Below are positions 53,640 through 63,133 of a DNA stretch of 64,000 nt, piece by piece. The notes below the pieces were generated by a model that saw only the letters and a program-made list of their open reading frames with translations, searched no databases and had not been told where the DNA came from. The stretch's first letter is position 1. Every line of letters starts with the position of its first letter. The position numbers were made by a program, and so were the translations under genes. This DNA comes from CAVZAB01 sp963773155 (GTDB taxonomy: Bacteria; Pseudomonadota; Alphaproteobacteria; Rhizobiales; Beijerinckiaceae): the NCBI GenBank assembly GCA_963773155.1, contig CAVZAB010000006.1:248001-312000 (forward strand), written 5' to 3'.

Positions 53640-54657
53640 TGTATTCGCGTCCGACCACGGCCTCGACCGTATCGAACAGGTTGCTGACTACGCAGGCATG
53701 ATTGGGAATGAGCGTCACCCGTTCACCGATCCGCGGCTTTTCCGGCGATTGGCTGAGATCGATATGGCCATGTTCTTCGCTGAGCTTGGCCAAGCTTGCC
53801 TTGGGATATTCGACGATCCTCCCGTGGTCGGCAAAGCCCATGAGATCCGAGGACAGGCTTTTTGAGCCGGCATCGATGATGGCGCGATCGCCGGTCGGTC
53901 GCGAGACTACCGTCGCGACAAGGCGCAAGGCGCAATCGTCAAAGGTGCCGACGCCGTTCTCGACCATGTAGCGGTCGCTGTAGATATAGGTGCCGGGTCG
54001 ATATTCGCTGGCAACGCCGAGTTCATGGGCGCGGTACATTTCCGGCGTGCCGCCGACGCTGACCCTTTGCGCCTCGAGACCGCAGGCGGCGAGACCCTCC
54101 AGCGCTTCGCCGAGCCACGCCCTGGTCTTGGCGATCTGACCCTTGGGCGGATAGGTCATCAGCCCGGCAAAGGCCGCGGGCTTGCGCGCGGCAATATGTT
54201 TGGCGAGTGCAACCGCCTGGTGCGGCGACTGCACGCCGCATCGCTGGGCGCCGACATCGCATTCGACGAGGATGCCGATTGGACTGCCGGTTAGATTGGT
54301 CGCCGCGCAGAGCCAGTCAGCGACTTCGGTTGAATCGGCTACGGCGCTGAACCGCACTTCCTGGGCGAGCCGCGCGAGCCGTTTCAGTTTCGCCTCGCCG
54401 ACAATGGGGAAGCTCAAGAGGATGTCGGAAATGCCGGCTGCTGCCATAATGTCGGCCTCGCCGAGCTTTTGGCAGGTGATGCCGCAAGCTCCGGCCCCGA
54501 TCTGCTGGCGGGCAAATGCGGTTATCTTATGCGTCTTGACGTGCGGGCGCAGCGCGATGGCGTGCCGGGCGAAATAATCGGCGGCACGATTGATGTTGCG
54601 GGCGACCTTGTCGAGATCGACGGTGACTACCGGCGTATCGAGATCGTCGATCAGCAT
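53599..54657 (-). CDS. D-threonine aldolase / DSD1-like PLP-dependent enzyme
   Basis: 352 aa, alanine-racemase-type barrel. RPHVKTHK at 37-44 contains the PLP lysine; CGITCQKLGEADIMAAAG and the C-terminal PNHACVV, with the His-x-Cys metal site, are typical of metal-dependent D-threonine aldolase and D-serine dehydratase of the DSD1 group. It would cleave or dehydrate D-beta-hydroxy amino acids. ATG 54657 follows GAGAGGAG. It is divergent from an amino-acid ABC transporter, suggesting a shared catabolic unit. Confidence 0.85.
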   Translation of the reverse strand: MLIDDLDTPVVTVDLDKVARNINRAADYFARHAIALRPHVKTHKITAFARQQIGAGACGITCQKLGEADIMAAAGISDILLSFPIVGEAKLKRLARLAQEVRFSAVADSTEVADWLCAATNLTGSPIGILVECDVGAQRCGVQSPHQAVALAKHIAARKPAAFAGLMTYPPKGQIAKTRAWLGEALEGLAACGLEAQRVSVGGTPEMYRAHELGVASEYRPGTYIYSDRYMVENGVGTFDDCALRLVATVVSRPTGDRAIIDAGSKSLSSDLMGFADHGRIVEYPKASLAKLSEEHGHIDLSQSPEKPRIGERVTLIPNHACVVSNLFDTVEAVVGREYIRTLRVDARGMVR

Positions 54658-54943
54658 TGGCGCTCCTCTCGGCCGCTGGCGGCCACTGGCTGGTGCGGCC
54701 AGCATAGATCAGTTGGGCGCGGCATTGAACAGCAAGCCGGCTGGAACTGGCGATTTGCATGAACGGGCGCAGGTACGGTTTGGCTTTTGACTCAAATTTT
54801 TTTAAACCTTAGCATGCCGGGGGAGGCAACAAGCCCGCCGTTCGGCTGCTGGCGACTGGTGGCCCCCAATGGTGCAAGCCGCACCTTTACTGGCTCATGC
54901 AGCGATACGGCGCTATCCGCCCGTTCAACGAGGAGATAGGCTT

Positions 54944-55824
54944 ATGGGAGAGATGCATTCGGACCGTCGGGCGCTACTGCGCTTGGGGACGGGGGTGGTC
55001 GGAGGTTTGGCCTTGGCGGCAGGCGCGACGCTCGATCCGCGCCAGGCGGCAGCGCAGGCAGCGCCGGGCAGCCTGCTGCGCACGGTGCTCGATCGCGGCC
55101 ATCTGATCGTTGGCACCGGCAGCACGAACGCGCCGTGGCATTTCGAGAACGATAAGGGCGAACTGGTCGGCATGGACATCGCCATGGCGCGCATTCTCGC
55201 CAAGGGCCTGTTCGATGACGACAAGAAGGTCGAATACGTGCGTCAGGATCCCGCCGCGCGCATTCCGAATATCGTGACCGGCAAGATCGACATCACCATC
55301 CAGTTCATGACGGTCTCGCCGAACCGGGCGCAATTCGTCAACTTCACCCGCCCCTATTACGTCGAGGGTATCGCCTTGCTGACCCGACCGGAGCGCCCAA
55401 CAAGAGTTTCGACGCCTTGCTGGCCGGCGGCGACAAGACCAAGGTCTCGATCCTGCAGAACGTCGATGCCGAGGAGGGTGTGCACAAGGTGCTGCCGCAG
55501 GCGTCTGTCCAGCAGTTCGATACCCAGGCCAACGTGATCCAGGCGCTCGATTCCAAGCGCGTCGACGCCGCGGCCGTCGATCTTTCGACGGTGCGCTGGA
55601 TGGTGGCTCGTACGCCCAACCGCTATGCCGACAGCGGCAAATGGTGGAATACCATGCTCTATTCGGCCGCCGTTGCGGCAGGGCGATCTCGACTGGCTGA
55701 CCTTCGTCAACACGACCTTCAACGTCGCCATGTTCGGCCATCAGAACGAGATCTACGACTCCGCGTTCAGGAATATTTCGGCCAGGCGCCGACCAATCGC
55801 GTGCCGGGTTTCCCGTCAATCTGA
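54944..55824 (+). pseudogene. Amino-acid ABC transporter substrate-binding protein, three frameshifts
   Basis: ATG 54944 follows AGGAGATA. The leader DRRALLRLGTGVVGGLALAAG has a twin-arginine look, and the mature part (VLDRGHLIVGTG, GMDIAMARILAKGL, IQFMTVSPNRAQFVNFTRPYY) is an SBP_bac_3 amino-acid binding protein. Frames change near 55390-55400 (one base missing), 55675-55685 (one extra) and 55765-55775 (one missing), with continuous similarity across each: SFDALLAGGDKTKVS, QGDLDWLTFVNTTF, EYFGQAPTNRVPGF. First gene of a binding protein-permease-permease-ATPase operon. Confidence 0.78.
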
Positions 55825-55875
55825 GCGCAGGCGATCGGGCGCCCGCTCCGGGCGCCCGAGGCCGAACGGGACGGG

Positions 55876-56542
55876 ATGATCTATCATTTCAACTTACGGC
55901 CTGATCTGGCGGCACTTCGACAAGCTCAGCTGGGGCCTGGTTCTGAGCCTGGAGCTTGCCGCGATCTCGATTGCGATCGGCGTCGTCATCGGCCTTGCCT
56001 GGCGCTCGCCTACGTCTCCGGCGGCCGGCTCGTTCGGCTGCTGATCTCGGCCTATGTCGAGTTCATCCGCAACGTGCCGCTGATCCTGCTCGTCTATCTG
56101 GTCTTCTACGGAATTCCCACCGCCGCCGACATTTCCTATGACGCGATCACGTCCTTCGTGGTGACGCTGTCGGTCTATGCCGGCGCCTATCTGGTCGAGG
56201 TGTTCCGCGCCGGGCTGTCCGCAGTGCCGAACGGCCTGATCGACGCCGGCAAGGCGATCGGCCTCACCGGGCTGCAGCGACTGCTCTATGTGCGGCTGCC
56301 GACGATGTTCCGGATCGTCCTGCCAGCGCTGTCCAACACCTTCGTGTCGCTGTTCAAGGATACGTCGGTCGCCTCGGTGATTGCGGTGCCGGAGCTGACC
56401 TATGGCGCCCAATGGATCAACTTCAACACGTTTCGCATCGTCGAGGTCTATTCGATCGTGACGCCGATGTATCTGGTCACCGGCTATGCCATCCTGCTCG
56501 GCGCTGCGCCAGCTCGAGCGCCGCTTTGCGATCGGCCGCTGA
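55876..56542 (+). pseudogene. Amino-acid ABC transporter permease 1, three frameshifts
   Basis: A HisM/GlnP-type permease of about 220 aa. The conserved loop IDAGKAIGLTGLQRLLYVRLP (EAA-type) and FIRNVPLILLVYLVFYGIP are intact in the main frame from ATG 55876. The N-terminal helix WGLVLSLELAAISIAIGVVIGLA lies one frame over, bounded by shifts near 55895 and 56000, and the C-terminal LRQLERRFAIGR needs another shift near 56503. Stop at 56540-56542, immediately before the next ATG. Confidence 0.75.
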
Positions 56543-56543
56543 C

Positions 56544-57199
56544 ATGTTCGAAAAGGCGCTCTACGGTCTGCCGTTTCTGTGGCAAGGGCTTCTCGATCTC
56601 GCTCGAGGCGGCGGTGATTGTTGTCGTCATGTCGCTCGTGCTCGGCGTGGTTTTGGGCATTGCGATCACCTATGGTCCGCGGCTGCTTCGCTTGGCCGAT
56701 ACGGGCTTTCAGCGACATTATCCGCGGCATCCCTATCCTGGTGCTGATCTTTTTCGTGTTTTACGGGCTGCCGATCGCACCGGCGGCAACATCGGCAATT
56801 TTGCGGCGGGCATCACCGCGCTCACCCTGTTCTCGACGGCGCAGGTGATCGAGATTTGCCGCGGCGCGCTCCAATCGATCGCGCCGCGGCCAGATGGAGG
56901 CGGCCAAGGCGATCGGCCTGACCTTTCCGCAGCGGCATGGCCTATGTGATTCTACCGCAGGCGGTGCGCCGCTTCCTGCCGCCCTGGATCAATTCGGTCA
57001 CCGACGCGGTCAAGGGCACGGCGCTGGTGTCGCTGGTTGGCATCGTCGATCTGATGCAGGCGATCCAGCAGGTGATCGGCCGGACCTATGAGCCCTGCCG
57101 CTCTATATTCTCGGGGCCTTGATCTATTTCGTGATCAATTACTCCCTGTCGAGCCTGAGCCGCGTGCTCGAGGCTCGCTTTGCCTATATCCGGGAGTGA
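56544..57199 (+). pseudogene. Amino-acid ABC transporter permease 2, about six frameshifts
   Basis: Fragments of a second HisM-type permease follow in order in all three frames: MFEKALYGLPFLWQGL, FSISLEAAVIVVVMSLVLGVV, SDIIRGIPILVLIFFVFYGLP, GITALTLFSTAQVIEICRGAL, QMEAAKAIGLTFPQR, MAYVILPQAVRRFLPPWI, and a final frame ending FAYIRE. Shifts lie near 56588, 56708, 56780, 56888, 56935 and 57105. This is the densest set of indels in the window; every helix and the EAA loop are still recognisable. Confidence 0.72.
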
Positions 57200-57212
57200 A
57201 GCGACGGATGCC

Positions 57213-57991
57213 ATGGAAGCGACACCGCTGCTGCGGATCGAGACAAGCTGTCGAAGTCCTTCGCCACCAACCTGGTGCTGCGCGGCATCGATCTGGACGT
57301 CAACCGCGGCGAGGTGGTGACCATTATCGGGCCTTCGGGCAGCGGCAAGACGACGCTGTTGCGCTGCGTCAACGTGCTCGAGACCTATGACGGCGGCTCG
57401 ATCGCCATCGACGGCGTCGAGGTTGGCTATCGCGACTTCGACGGCGCGGACGGCGCCGGTCCGACCGCGAGCTGGCGCCGATCCGCGCCGAGACCGGCAT
57501 GGTCTTCCAGATGTTCAATCTGTTTCCGCATCTCTACCGCCGCCGGCAATGTCATGCTCGGGCTGACCAAGGTGCGGCGCAAGTCGAAGGCCGAGGCGCG
57601 GCAGATTGCCGAGCACTGGCTCGGCCGCGTCGGGCTCGCCGAAAAACTCGACAGCCTGCCCTCGGAATTGTCGGGCGGCCAGCAGCAACGGGTCGGCATC
57701 GCCCGCGCGGTTGCGATGGATCCGAAGCTACTGCTGCTTGACGAGATCACCTCGGCGCTCGATCCCGAATTGGTCGGCGAAGTGCTCGACGTCGTGCGCA
57801 GCCTTGCCGAGGACGGCATGACCATGCTGGTGGTGACGCACGAAATGGCATTCGCCCGCGATGTCAGTTCGCGGGTCGTCTTCATGGATGCCGGGATCAT
57901 CGCCGAAGAAGGGCCGCCCCAGGCGGTGCTCGGCGCCCCGCGCCAGGAACGGCTGCGCAATTTTCTGGCTCGCTTTGCCGGCCATGCCTAA
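57213..57991 (+). pseudogene. Amino-acid ABC transporter ATP-binding protein, three frameshifts
   Basis: A GlnQ-type ATPase. Walker A GPSGSGKTT, signature ELSGGQQQR, Walker B LLLLDEITSALDPEL and switch His in VVTHEMAFARD lie in the main frame. The N-terminus MEATPLLRI (ATG 57213) is out of frame with DKLSKSFATNLVLRG, and the Q-loop segment ELAPIRAETGMVFQMFNLFPHL lies in another frame between shifts near 57465 and 57535. Apart from that the length is normal. It ends 1 bp before the opposing SelA-like gene. Confidence 0.78.
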
Positions 57992-57992
57992 A

Positions 57993-59189
57993 TCAATCGG
58001 GCCAGTTTGCGGCAGGACGCGACTTTGGCCGGGTCTCGGCGTAGCGGGCAGCATTGCTCGATCGCAGCGTGTCGATGAGGCAGCGGGCGACGGTTTCAGC
58101 CTCGCCAAAGTGCAGATTGCAGGGATCGAGATAGAAATGGCCGCGTTCGGCCTCGTGGCCGCGCACGATGACCGGCGGATCGCCCTGGGCCAGCGCCTCG
58201 GCAAGGCTAGCGGCGGAAAATCCGCTCTTAGGGTGCACCTCGACCTTGAGCCGGTCGAGCGGATTGTCAGTCGGGTCGGGGACGATCGTTGCCTCGATTC
58301 CCGCGACCGGTTCGAGGACGCCGCGCCACAAATGCAGATAGCCCGTCTCGCGGGCCCGGACGGCGGCATGATCGCGGCCCGCCCAGGCTTCGAGGGCGGC
58401 CATGCAGCCGGCGATGCTTTCCTTGCCGACTTTCATGCCGCGGCCGATGCCGCGATTCTGCAGATAGGCCGCGCGCACCAGATCCTTGCGGCCCGCGACA
58501 ATGCCGCTCGTCGGCCCGCCGAGAAACTTGTGGCCGCTGTAGATGGCAAGATCGCCGCCGCGCGCGAGAAAGCCCTGCAAATCGTATTCGGAGGCGGCAT
58601 CGACGATGACCGGGACCGCCTGGGCGCGGCACAGGCGGCAGAAGGTTTCAAAATCGAGCATGCCGTACTGGACAGTATGATGCGAGACGACATAGAGCGC
58701 GGCTGCGGTCTGCGGCCCGATCGATTGCTCGAGATGATAGGGTGCGGTCGAAGACACGGTGCCGATGGCAATTGGTCTGGCACCGACTAACGCCACCGAT
58801 TGGCTCACCGGCGCGCCATAACTGACCATATGCCCCATTTGTATCAGGACCTCGGTCTTGAGGCCGCTCGCATCGGGCAATTTCTCGATGGCGAGCAGAC
58901 GGTCGCCGGTCATGCAGCCAGCGATCGCCAAAGCTATCCCGCTGGCGCACGAAGCCGTGACAAAGCCGGCTTCGGCGGCGCAGGCCCTGGCGATGACCGC
59001 GCTCGCGCGCCGCTGGAGGTCGTCGATTTCGACGAATTGCGGCGCGATAGCGACCATTGCGGCGATGGCCTCGGGAACCATAATCGAGGCGCCGAGCGCG
59101 GTCATCGTGCCAGAGACGTTGATGATCGGGCGAAGCCCAAGCTGCTCACGAATGTCGGGCTTGGCAGGCGCTGTAGAGGGTCGGGGCAA
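57993..59189 (-). CDS. SelA-like / aminotransferase class V-type PLP enzyme
   Basis: 398 aa from a TTG at 59189, the only start codon that fits the conserved N-terminus IREQLGLRPIINVSGTMTALGAS and has GGAGC in front. PLP lysine lies in AIYSGHKFLGGPTSGIVAG, with IVDAASEYDL before it. This is the group of SelA-related enzymes (D-glucosaminate-6-phosphate ammonia-lyase-like and similar beta-eliminases), not selenocysteine synthase itself: no selB or tRNA-Sec is nearby. With the D-threonine-aldolase-like enzyme and the amino-acid transporter it suggests use of an unusual amino acid. Confidence 0.78.
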   Translation of the reverse strand: MPRPSTAPAKPDIREQLGLRPIINVSGTMTALGASIMVPEAIAAMVAIAPQFVEIDDLQRRASAVIARACAAEAGFVTASCASGIALAIAGCMTGDRLLAIEKLPDASGLKTEVLIQMGHMVSYGAPVSQSVALVGARPIAIGTVSSTAPYHLEQSIGPQTAAALYVVSHHTVQYGMLDFETFCRLCRAQAVPVIVDAASEYDLQGFLARGGDLAIYSGHKFLGGPTSGIVAGRKDLVRAAYLQNRGIGRGMKVGKESIAGCMAALEAWAGRDHAAVRARETGYLHLWRGVLEPVAGIEATIVPDPTDNPLDRLKVEVHPKSGFSAASLAEALAQGDPPVIVRGHEAERGHFYLDPCNLHFGEAETVARCLIDTLRSSNAARYAETRPKSRPAANWPD

Positions 59190-59295
59190 GGCGCGCTCCA
59201 GTTGGGCAGCCGGACATTGGGCGCATCGCGCTGGATCCGGACGAACCGGGTCCTTTCTAGAACGCCATCCGAGCGCCGGCAAATGGTTCCGCCGC

Positions 59296-60492
59296 CTAGC
59301 CCTTGAAACCGTAGAGCCAGTCGGAGCGCGCGAGCATTCGCTCCGGCCCCATCGCCCGCATCGCCAGGTCGCGGGCAAGGGCGGCTGGGCCGGAAAGGTG
59401 GTAAATCAGACCTTGCTGGCGTGCTTCGGCCTGGACGCGGGCGGTGCGCATAAGGCGCAGCGCATTGTAGCGGCGCAGCGCCGTGGGCAGTTCGAGACCG
59501 CGTCCGAGGACGCGGCCGAGCACATGCGCGTCCTCGATCGCCTGGGCCGCTCCCTGGGCGAGGAATGGCAGCATGGGGTGGGCGGCATCGCCGACCAATG
59601 CGACATAGCCGCGGGCCAATGTGCGGGCCGGTTCGCGGTCGCACAAAGGCCAGCGCCGCCAGTCGGCGACCGCGCCGATCAGCCGGCGTGCCTCGAGGCT
59701 CCAGCCCTCGAACCTTCGGGTGATAATATGGGGCTCGCCAGTTTCGCTCCAGACGTCCCTGCCAACATTGCCACGCCAGAGAATCCTCGATGATGGCAAC
59801 GACATTGACGACGCTGAGGCCGCGCAGCGGGTAATGGACGAGGTGGGCTTTGCGTCCGAGCCAGAGGTTGGCCTGCGGCTGGCGCAGCGCCGCCGGCAGG
59901 GACTGCGCGGTAATCAAACCGCGCCAGGCGGTGCGGCCGCGAAAGGCCGGTTCGCCATCACCAAGCCATTGCCGGCGCACCGTCGAGCGCAAGCCGTCGG
60001 CGCCGACCAACAGGCGGGCCAGCCTGGTGCTGCGGCGCTGTCGGCAGCGGGTGACGACCTCGACACCTTCGGCGGTTTCGGCGAATTCGGCGACAGCAGT
60101 GTCGGTAAGGAGATCGATTTCTGGGTTCGGCCGCGATGCGCTCGAGCATAATGCGGTGGAGGTCGGCGCGGTGGGCGACGACATAGGGCGCCCCCCAGCG
60201 GCGTTCCGCCGCATTGAGCGGCAGGCGGACCAACTCGGCGCCGTCGTGGCCGCGCCGCACGCGGATCGAATCCGGCTTGAGCGCGAAGGGCGCGAGCCGG
60301 TCGAGTAGGTCGAATTCGCGCAAGATTTCGCGTTGCATTGGGCGACAATTGCAGCCCAGCGCCCGTCTCCTCGAGAACGGCGGCGCGCTCGAGCACCGAG
60401 ACGCGATAGCCGACTTTGACGAGGCTCAGCGCCGTCGACAATCCGCCAATGCCGGCCCCGGCTACAATCGCATGCCCGCTATTGTCGCTCAA
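59296..60492 (-). pseudogene. FAD-dependent monooxygenase (salicylate/3-hydroxybenzoate hydroxylase type), three frameshifts
   Basis: The N-terminus from TTG 60492 has the FAD loop AGAGIGGLSTALSLVKVGY and EETGAGLQLSPNATR; next frame: ILREFDLLDRLAPFALKPDS and WGAPYVVAHRADLHRIMLERI; next: EIDLLTDTAVAEFAETAEGV through GADGLRS; last: WRGNVGRDVWSETGE and the second FAD motif VALVGDAAHPMLPFLAQGA. Each change is one extra base (near 60350, 60145 and 59770). The joined protein would be about 398 aa, normal for the family. The start overlaps the stop of the zinc-finger gene upstream (TTGA). Confidence 0.78.
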
Positions 60493-60734
60493 GTCAGCAG
60501 ATCAGCAGGAATTTCGCACGAGGCCGGGTCGGCATGGCCATGCAGCTTCGCGTCATAGACGTAGAGTGTGGAGCAATAGGGGCAGACGGCTTCCTGGTCG
60601 GCGCCGAGATCGATGAAAATATGCGGATGGTCGAATGGCGGGAGCGCCCCGATGCACATGAATTCGCGGCTGCCGATACGGATCCTGGCGAGTCCCGGCG
60701 TGTTGTGGAAATGGGGGGTGGAAGTCTCAGCCAT
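60489..60734 (-). CDS. Zinc-finger domain-containing protein (zf-CHCC, NDUFS6-like)
   Basis: 81 aa from ATG 60734, with GGAGC in front. Cys27, a His in DHPHIFIDLG and Cys51/Cys54 (VCPYCSTLY) match the CHCC zinc finger of NDUFS6-like proteins, which in alphaproteobacteria are linked to respiratory complex I. The frame is open further upstream, but that extension is antisense to the divergent hydrolase gene. Its stop overlaps the TTG of the monooxygenase. Confidence 0.85.
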   Translation of the reverse strand: MAETSTPHFHNTPGLARIRIGSREFMCIGALPPFDHPHIFIDLGADQEAVCPYCSTLYVYDAKLHGHADPASCEIPADLLT

Positions 60735-60863
60735 GAAAGCTCCGCTCGACGAACCGGCGCCGGCACCATAGTGTTCCTGACCGGCTTTGGGTAGAGCAAA
60801 GGCGCCGGCCCGGCACGACGTGCGATCGTGCCGCAGCCAAGGACCGGGGCCGAGGGCCCGAAC

Positions 60864-61631
60864 ATGCAAAGTTTCGTCGGGCAGGGATTGAAAATTGCCT
60901 ATATCGACGTGCCGGCCTCGGCACCCGACCTTGGCGAGCCAATCATTCTCCTGCACGGCTTTGCCTCCAACCACGCGGTCAATTGGGTCAATACGCAATG
61001 GGTGAAGACCCTGAGCGAGGCCGGGCGGCGTGTCGTCGCGCTCGACAATCGCGGCCATGGTGCCAGCGATAAGCCGCACGGGGCGGCCGCTTACGCGAGC
61101 GACCTGATGGCCGGCGATGCGCTGCGCCTGTGCGATCATCTGGCCTTGTCGCGGTTCGACGTGATGGGCTATTCGATGGGCGCGCGGATCGCCGCATACC
61201 TGCGGCTGGCCGGCGGCGAGCGGGTGCGCAGCCTGATCCTCGGCGGGCTCGGCGACCATCTGTTTTCGGGTGTGGGATTGCCGATCGGCATTGCCGAGGC
61301 GATGGAGGCGCCGGCGCTCGCCAGCCTGACCGACCGCAGACAACGGATGTTTCGCGGCTTTGCCGAACAGACCGGCAGCGACCTCGCGGCGCTTGCCGCC
61401 TGCATCCGCGGCTCGCGCCAGGTGTTGAGCCTCGCCCAGCTCCAGGCGATCACCTGTCCGGTCCTGATCGCCGTCGGCAGCAAGGACGACATTGCCGGCG
61501 ACGCCAAGGCGCTGGCGGCGCTCCTGCCGGCCGGCGAGGCGGTCGAAATTCCCGATCGCGACCACAATCTGGCGGTTGGCGACAAGGTCTACAAAGCCGC
61601 CGCCCTCGCCTTTCTCGCCCGGCGGGCGTGA
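60864..61631 (+). CDS. Alpha/beta hydrolase
   Basis: 255 aa. HGFASNH oxyanion region (31-37), DNRGHGASDKP, nucleophile Ser104 in GYSMGA and a His in PDRDHNLAVGD make a complete catalytic set. Family members hydrolyse esters, lactones or similar small substrates; this one cannot be placed more closely. ATG 60864 fits the family start; a perfect hairpin follows 23 bp after the stop. Confidence 0.85.
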   Translation: MQSFVGQGLKIAYIDVPASAPDLGEPIILLHGFASNHAVNWVNTQWVKTLSEAGRRVVALDNRGHGASDKPHGAAAYASDLMAGDALRLCDHLALSRFDVMGYSMGARIAAYLRLAGGERVRSLILGGLGDHLFSGVGLPIGIAEAMEAPALASLTDRRQRMFRGFAEQTGSDLAALAACIRGSRQVLSLAQLQAITCPVLIAVGSKDDIAGDAKALAALLPAGEAVEIPDRDHNLAVGDKVYKAAALAFLARRA

Positions 61632-61653
61632 CCACATGCGCCGAGGATTGGTG

Positions 61654-61678
61654 CTTCGTCTGGAAATCCCAGACGAAG
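61654..61678 (+). terminator. Hairpin after the alpha/beta hydrolase gene
   Basis: Perfect 10-bp stem CTTCGTCTGG (61654-61663) / CCAGACGAAG (61669-61678), loop AAATC, followed by ATCATAATTTTG. The T run is weak and delayed, so this is a likely but not classical terminator. Confidence 0.6.
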
Positions 61679-61819
61679 ATCATAATTTTGTGCCGATCGC
61701 ATGGTCAATGGGCCGCGCCGTCGCTGGCAAGGCTATGGCCGCTTCGGGCCTTTTGGCTGCGATCTGGCCAATCGCTCGCCGGCTTGCTATGAGGCTTGAG
61801 GTTCGAGGAGTGCGCGCAG

Positions 61820-62647
61820 GTGTCCCTGATCTCCAATTCCAAGATTCTCAGCCTGAATGCCGACCCTGTCTTTGCCAGGATCCGCGTCGAGGCTGAGGAT
61901 ATCGTGCGGCGCGAGCCGGAATTTGCCGGTTTCGTCTTTGCGACATTGATCAATCCGTCAAGCCTAGAGCAGGCGATCATCCATCGGCTGGCCGCCCGTC
62001 TCGACCACCACGAATTGCCGGCGGCGACAATCGGCGAGGTTTTTCGAGCCGAAGCAAGCCGTGACCCTTCGATCGGGGAGGGAATGCGAGCCGATCTTCT
62101 CGCCTTCGCCGACCGCGATCCTGCCTGCACCCGGCTGGTCGAGCCTCTGCTTTACTTCAAGGGCTTCCACGCCTTGTCGACGCATCGCTTCGCGCACGCC
62201 CTGTGGCGGCAGGGGCGCAAGGATTTCGCACTCTATTTGCAGGGCCGCTCGTCGAGCGTGTTCCAGACCGACATCCATCCGGCGGCCCGCATCGGCAAGG
62301 CGATTTTTCTCGATCACGCGACCGGTCTCGTGGTCGGCTCGACCGCGGTGGTCGAGGACGACGTCTCGCTGTTGCAGGACGTGACGCTCGGGGGCACCGG
62401 CAAGGAGACGGGCGACAGGCATCCGAAGATCAGGCGCGGCGTTTTGATCGGCGCCGGTGCGAAGATCCTCGGCAATATCGAAGTTGGCTATTGCGCTCGG
62501 GTCGCGGCCGGCTCGGTGGTGCTGGCGCCCGTGCCGCACAATACGACCGTGGCCGGCGTCCCGGCTAAGGTGGTCGGCGCGGCCGGCTGTGCCGAGCCTG
62601 CCCGCAGCATGGATCAATTGCTGAACGAGAAGCTGACCTTCGCCTGA
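61820..62647 (+). CDS. cysE: Serine O-acetyltransferase
   Basis: 275 aa. It makes O-acetylserine, the precursor of cysteine. DIHPAARIGKAIFLDHATGLVVG contains the catalytic Asp and His, and DRHPKIRRGVLIGAGAKILGNIEVG is the hexapeptide-repeat core. The alpha-helical N-terminal half is complete. GTG 61820 gives the usual MSLISNSK-type start after GAGGAG at 61805; TTG 61796 is an alternative. Confidence 0.93.
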   Translation: MSLISNSKILSLNADPVFARIRVEAEDIVRREPEFAGFVFATLINPSSLEQAIIHRLAARLDHHELPAATIGEVFRAEASRDPSIGEGMRADLLAFADRDPACTRLVEPLLYFKGFHALSTHRFAHALWRQGRKDFALYLQGRSSSVFQTDIHPAARIGKAIFLDHATGLVVGSTAVVEDDVSLLQDVTLGGTGKETGDRHPKIRRGVLIGAGAKILGNIEVGYCARVAAGSVVLAPVPHNTTVAGVPAKVVGAAGCAEPARSMDQLLNEKLTFA

Positions 62648-62726
62648 GCGCGGCATGCTTGCCGTCGGTGGCGTTTCGTGGCAAAGGCTCGCCTCCGCCA
62701 CGAGCGAAACTTGTTCGGAGAACCAC

Positions 62727-63122
62727 ATGGACAAGACCGAAGTGCGCAAGCTGCAGGCTTTCTTGCGTCGGACCTTTGGCAATGACGCGCTTCGCGTCAG
62801 CCCCAATCCGAAGGATATCGAAACGGCGGATGTGCATCTCGGCGAGCGCAAGATCGCCTCGATCTGCGTCGATGACGAGGATGGTGACCGGTCGTTCTCG
62901 CTCGACATGAAGATTCCGGTCGAACGCCCGGCGCTGGAATCCTATTTGCGGCTTTTGTTCGAAAACGAGCGCCTGAAAATCGTGGGGCGGGTGCGGAAAA
63001 TCGATTCGGTCGAATTGAATTGCGGCGACGAGCATGTCGGGGTGATTTCGGCCGACGATCCGCAGGGCAAGTCTTTCACCTTGCAGATGGCAATCCTCGA
63101 TTTCGACCTCGAGGATTTCTGA
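62727..63122 (+). CDS. DUF3126 family protein, tandem-duplicated form
   Basis: 131 aa. DUF3126 proteins follow cysE in many alphaproteobacteria and are about 70 aa, starting with a VRKLQ..LR..FGN-type helix and ending QMAILD.DLE. Here residues 4-65 form one copy (LQAFLRRTFGNDALRV ... CVDDEDGDRSFSLDMKI) and 70-130 a second (LESYLRLLFENERLKIV ... FTLQMAILDFDLEDF). Function is unknown. GGAG precedes ATG 62727. Confidence 0.82.
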   Translation: MDKTEVRKLQAFLRRTFGNDALRVSPNPKDIETADVHLGERKIASICVDDEDGDRSFSLDMKIPVERPALESYLRLLFENERLKIVGRVRKIDSVELNCGDEHVGVISADDPQGKSFTLQMAILDFDLEDF

Positions 63123-63133
63123 CAGAGTCAGAC

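Noticed and set aside
57993..59189. Selenocysteine synthase (SelA) call.
   Set aside because: The protein resembles SelA but is short for it, and no selB or tRNA-Sec is present; a SelA-like eliminase is the safer name.
60489..61637. A long minus-strand frame (382 codons).
   Set aside because: Only the final 81 codons match a family (CHCC zinc finger). The remainder is antisense to the intact alpha/beta hydrolase.
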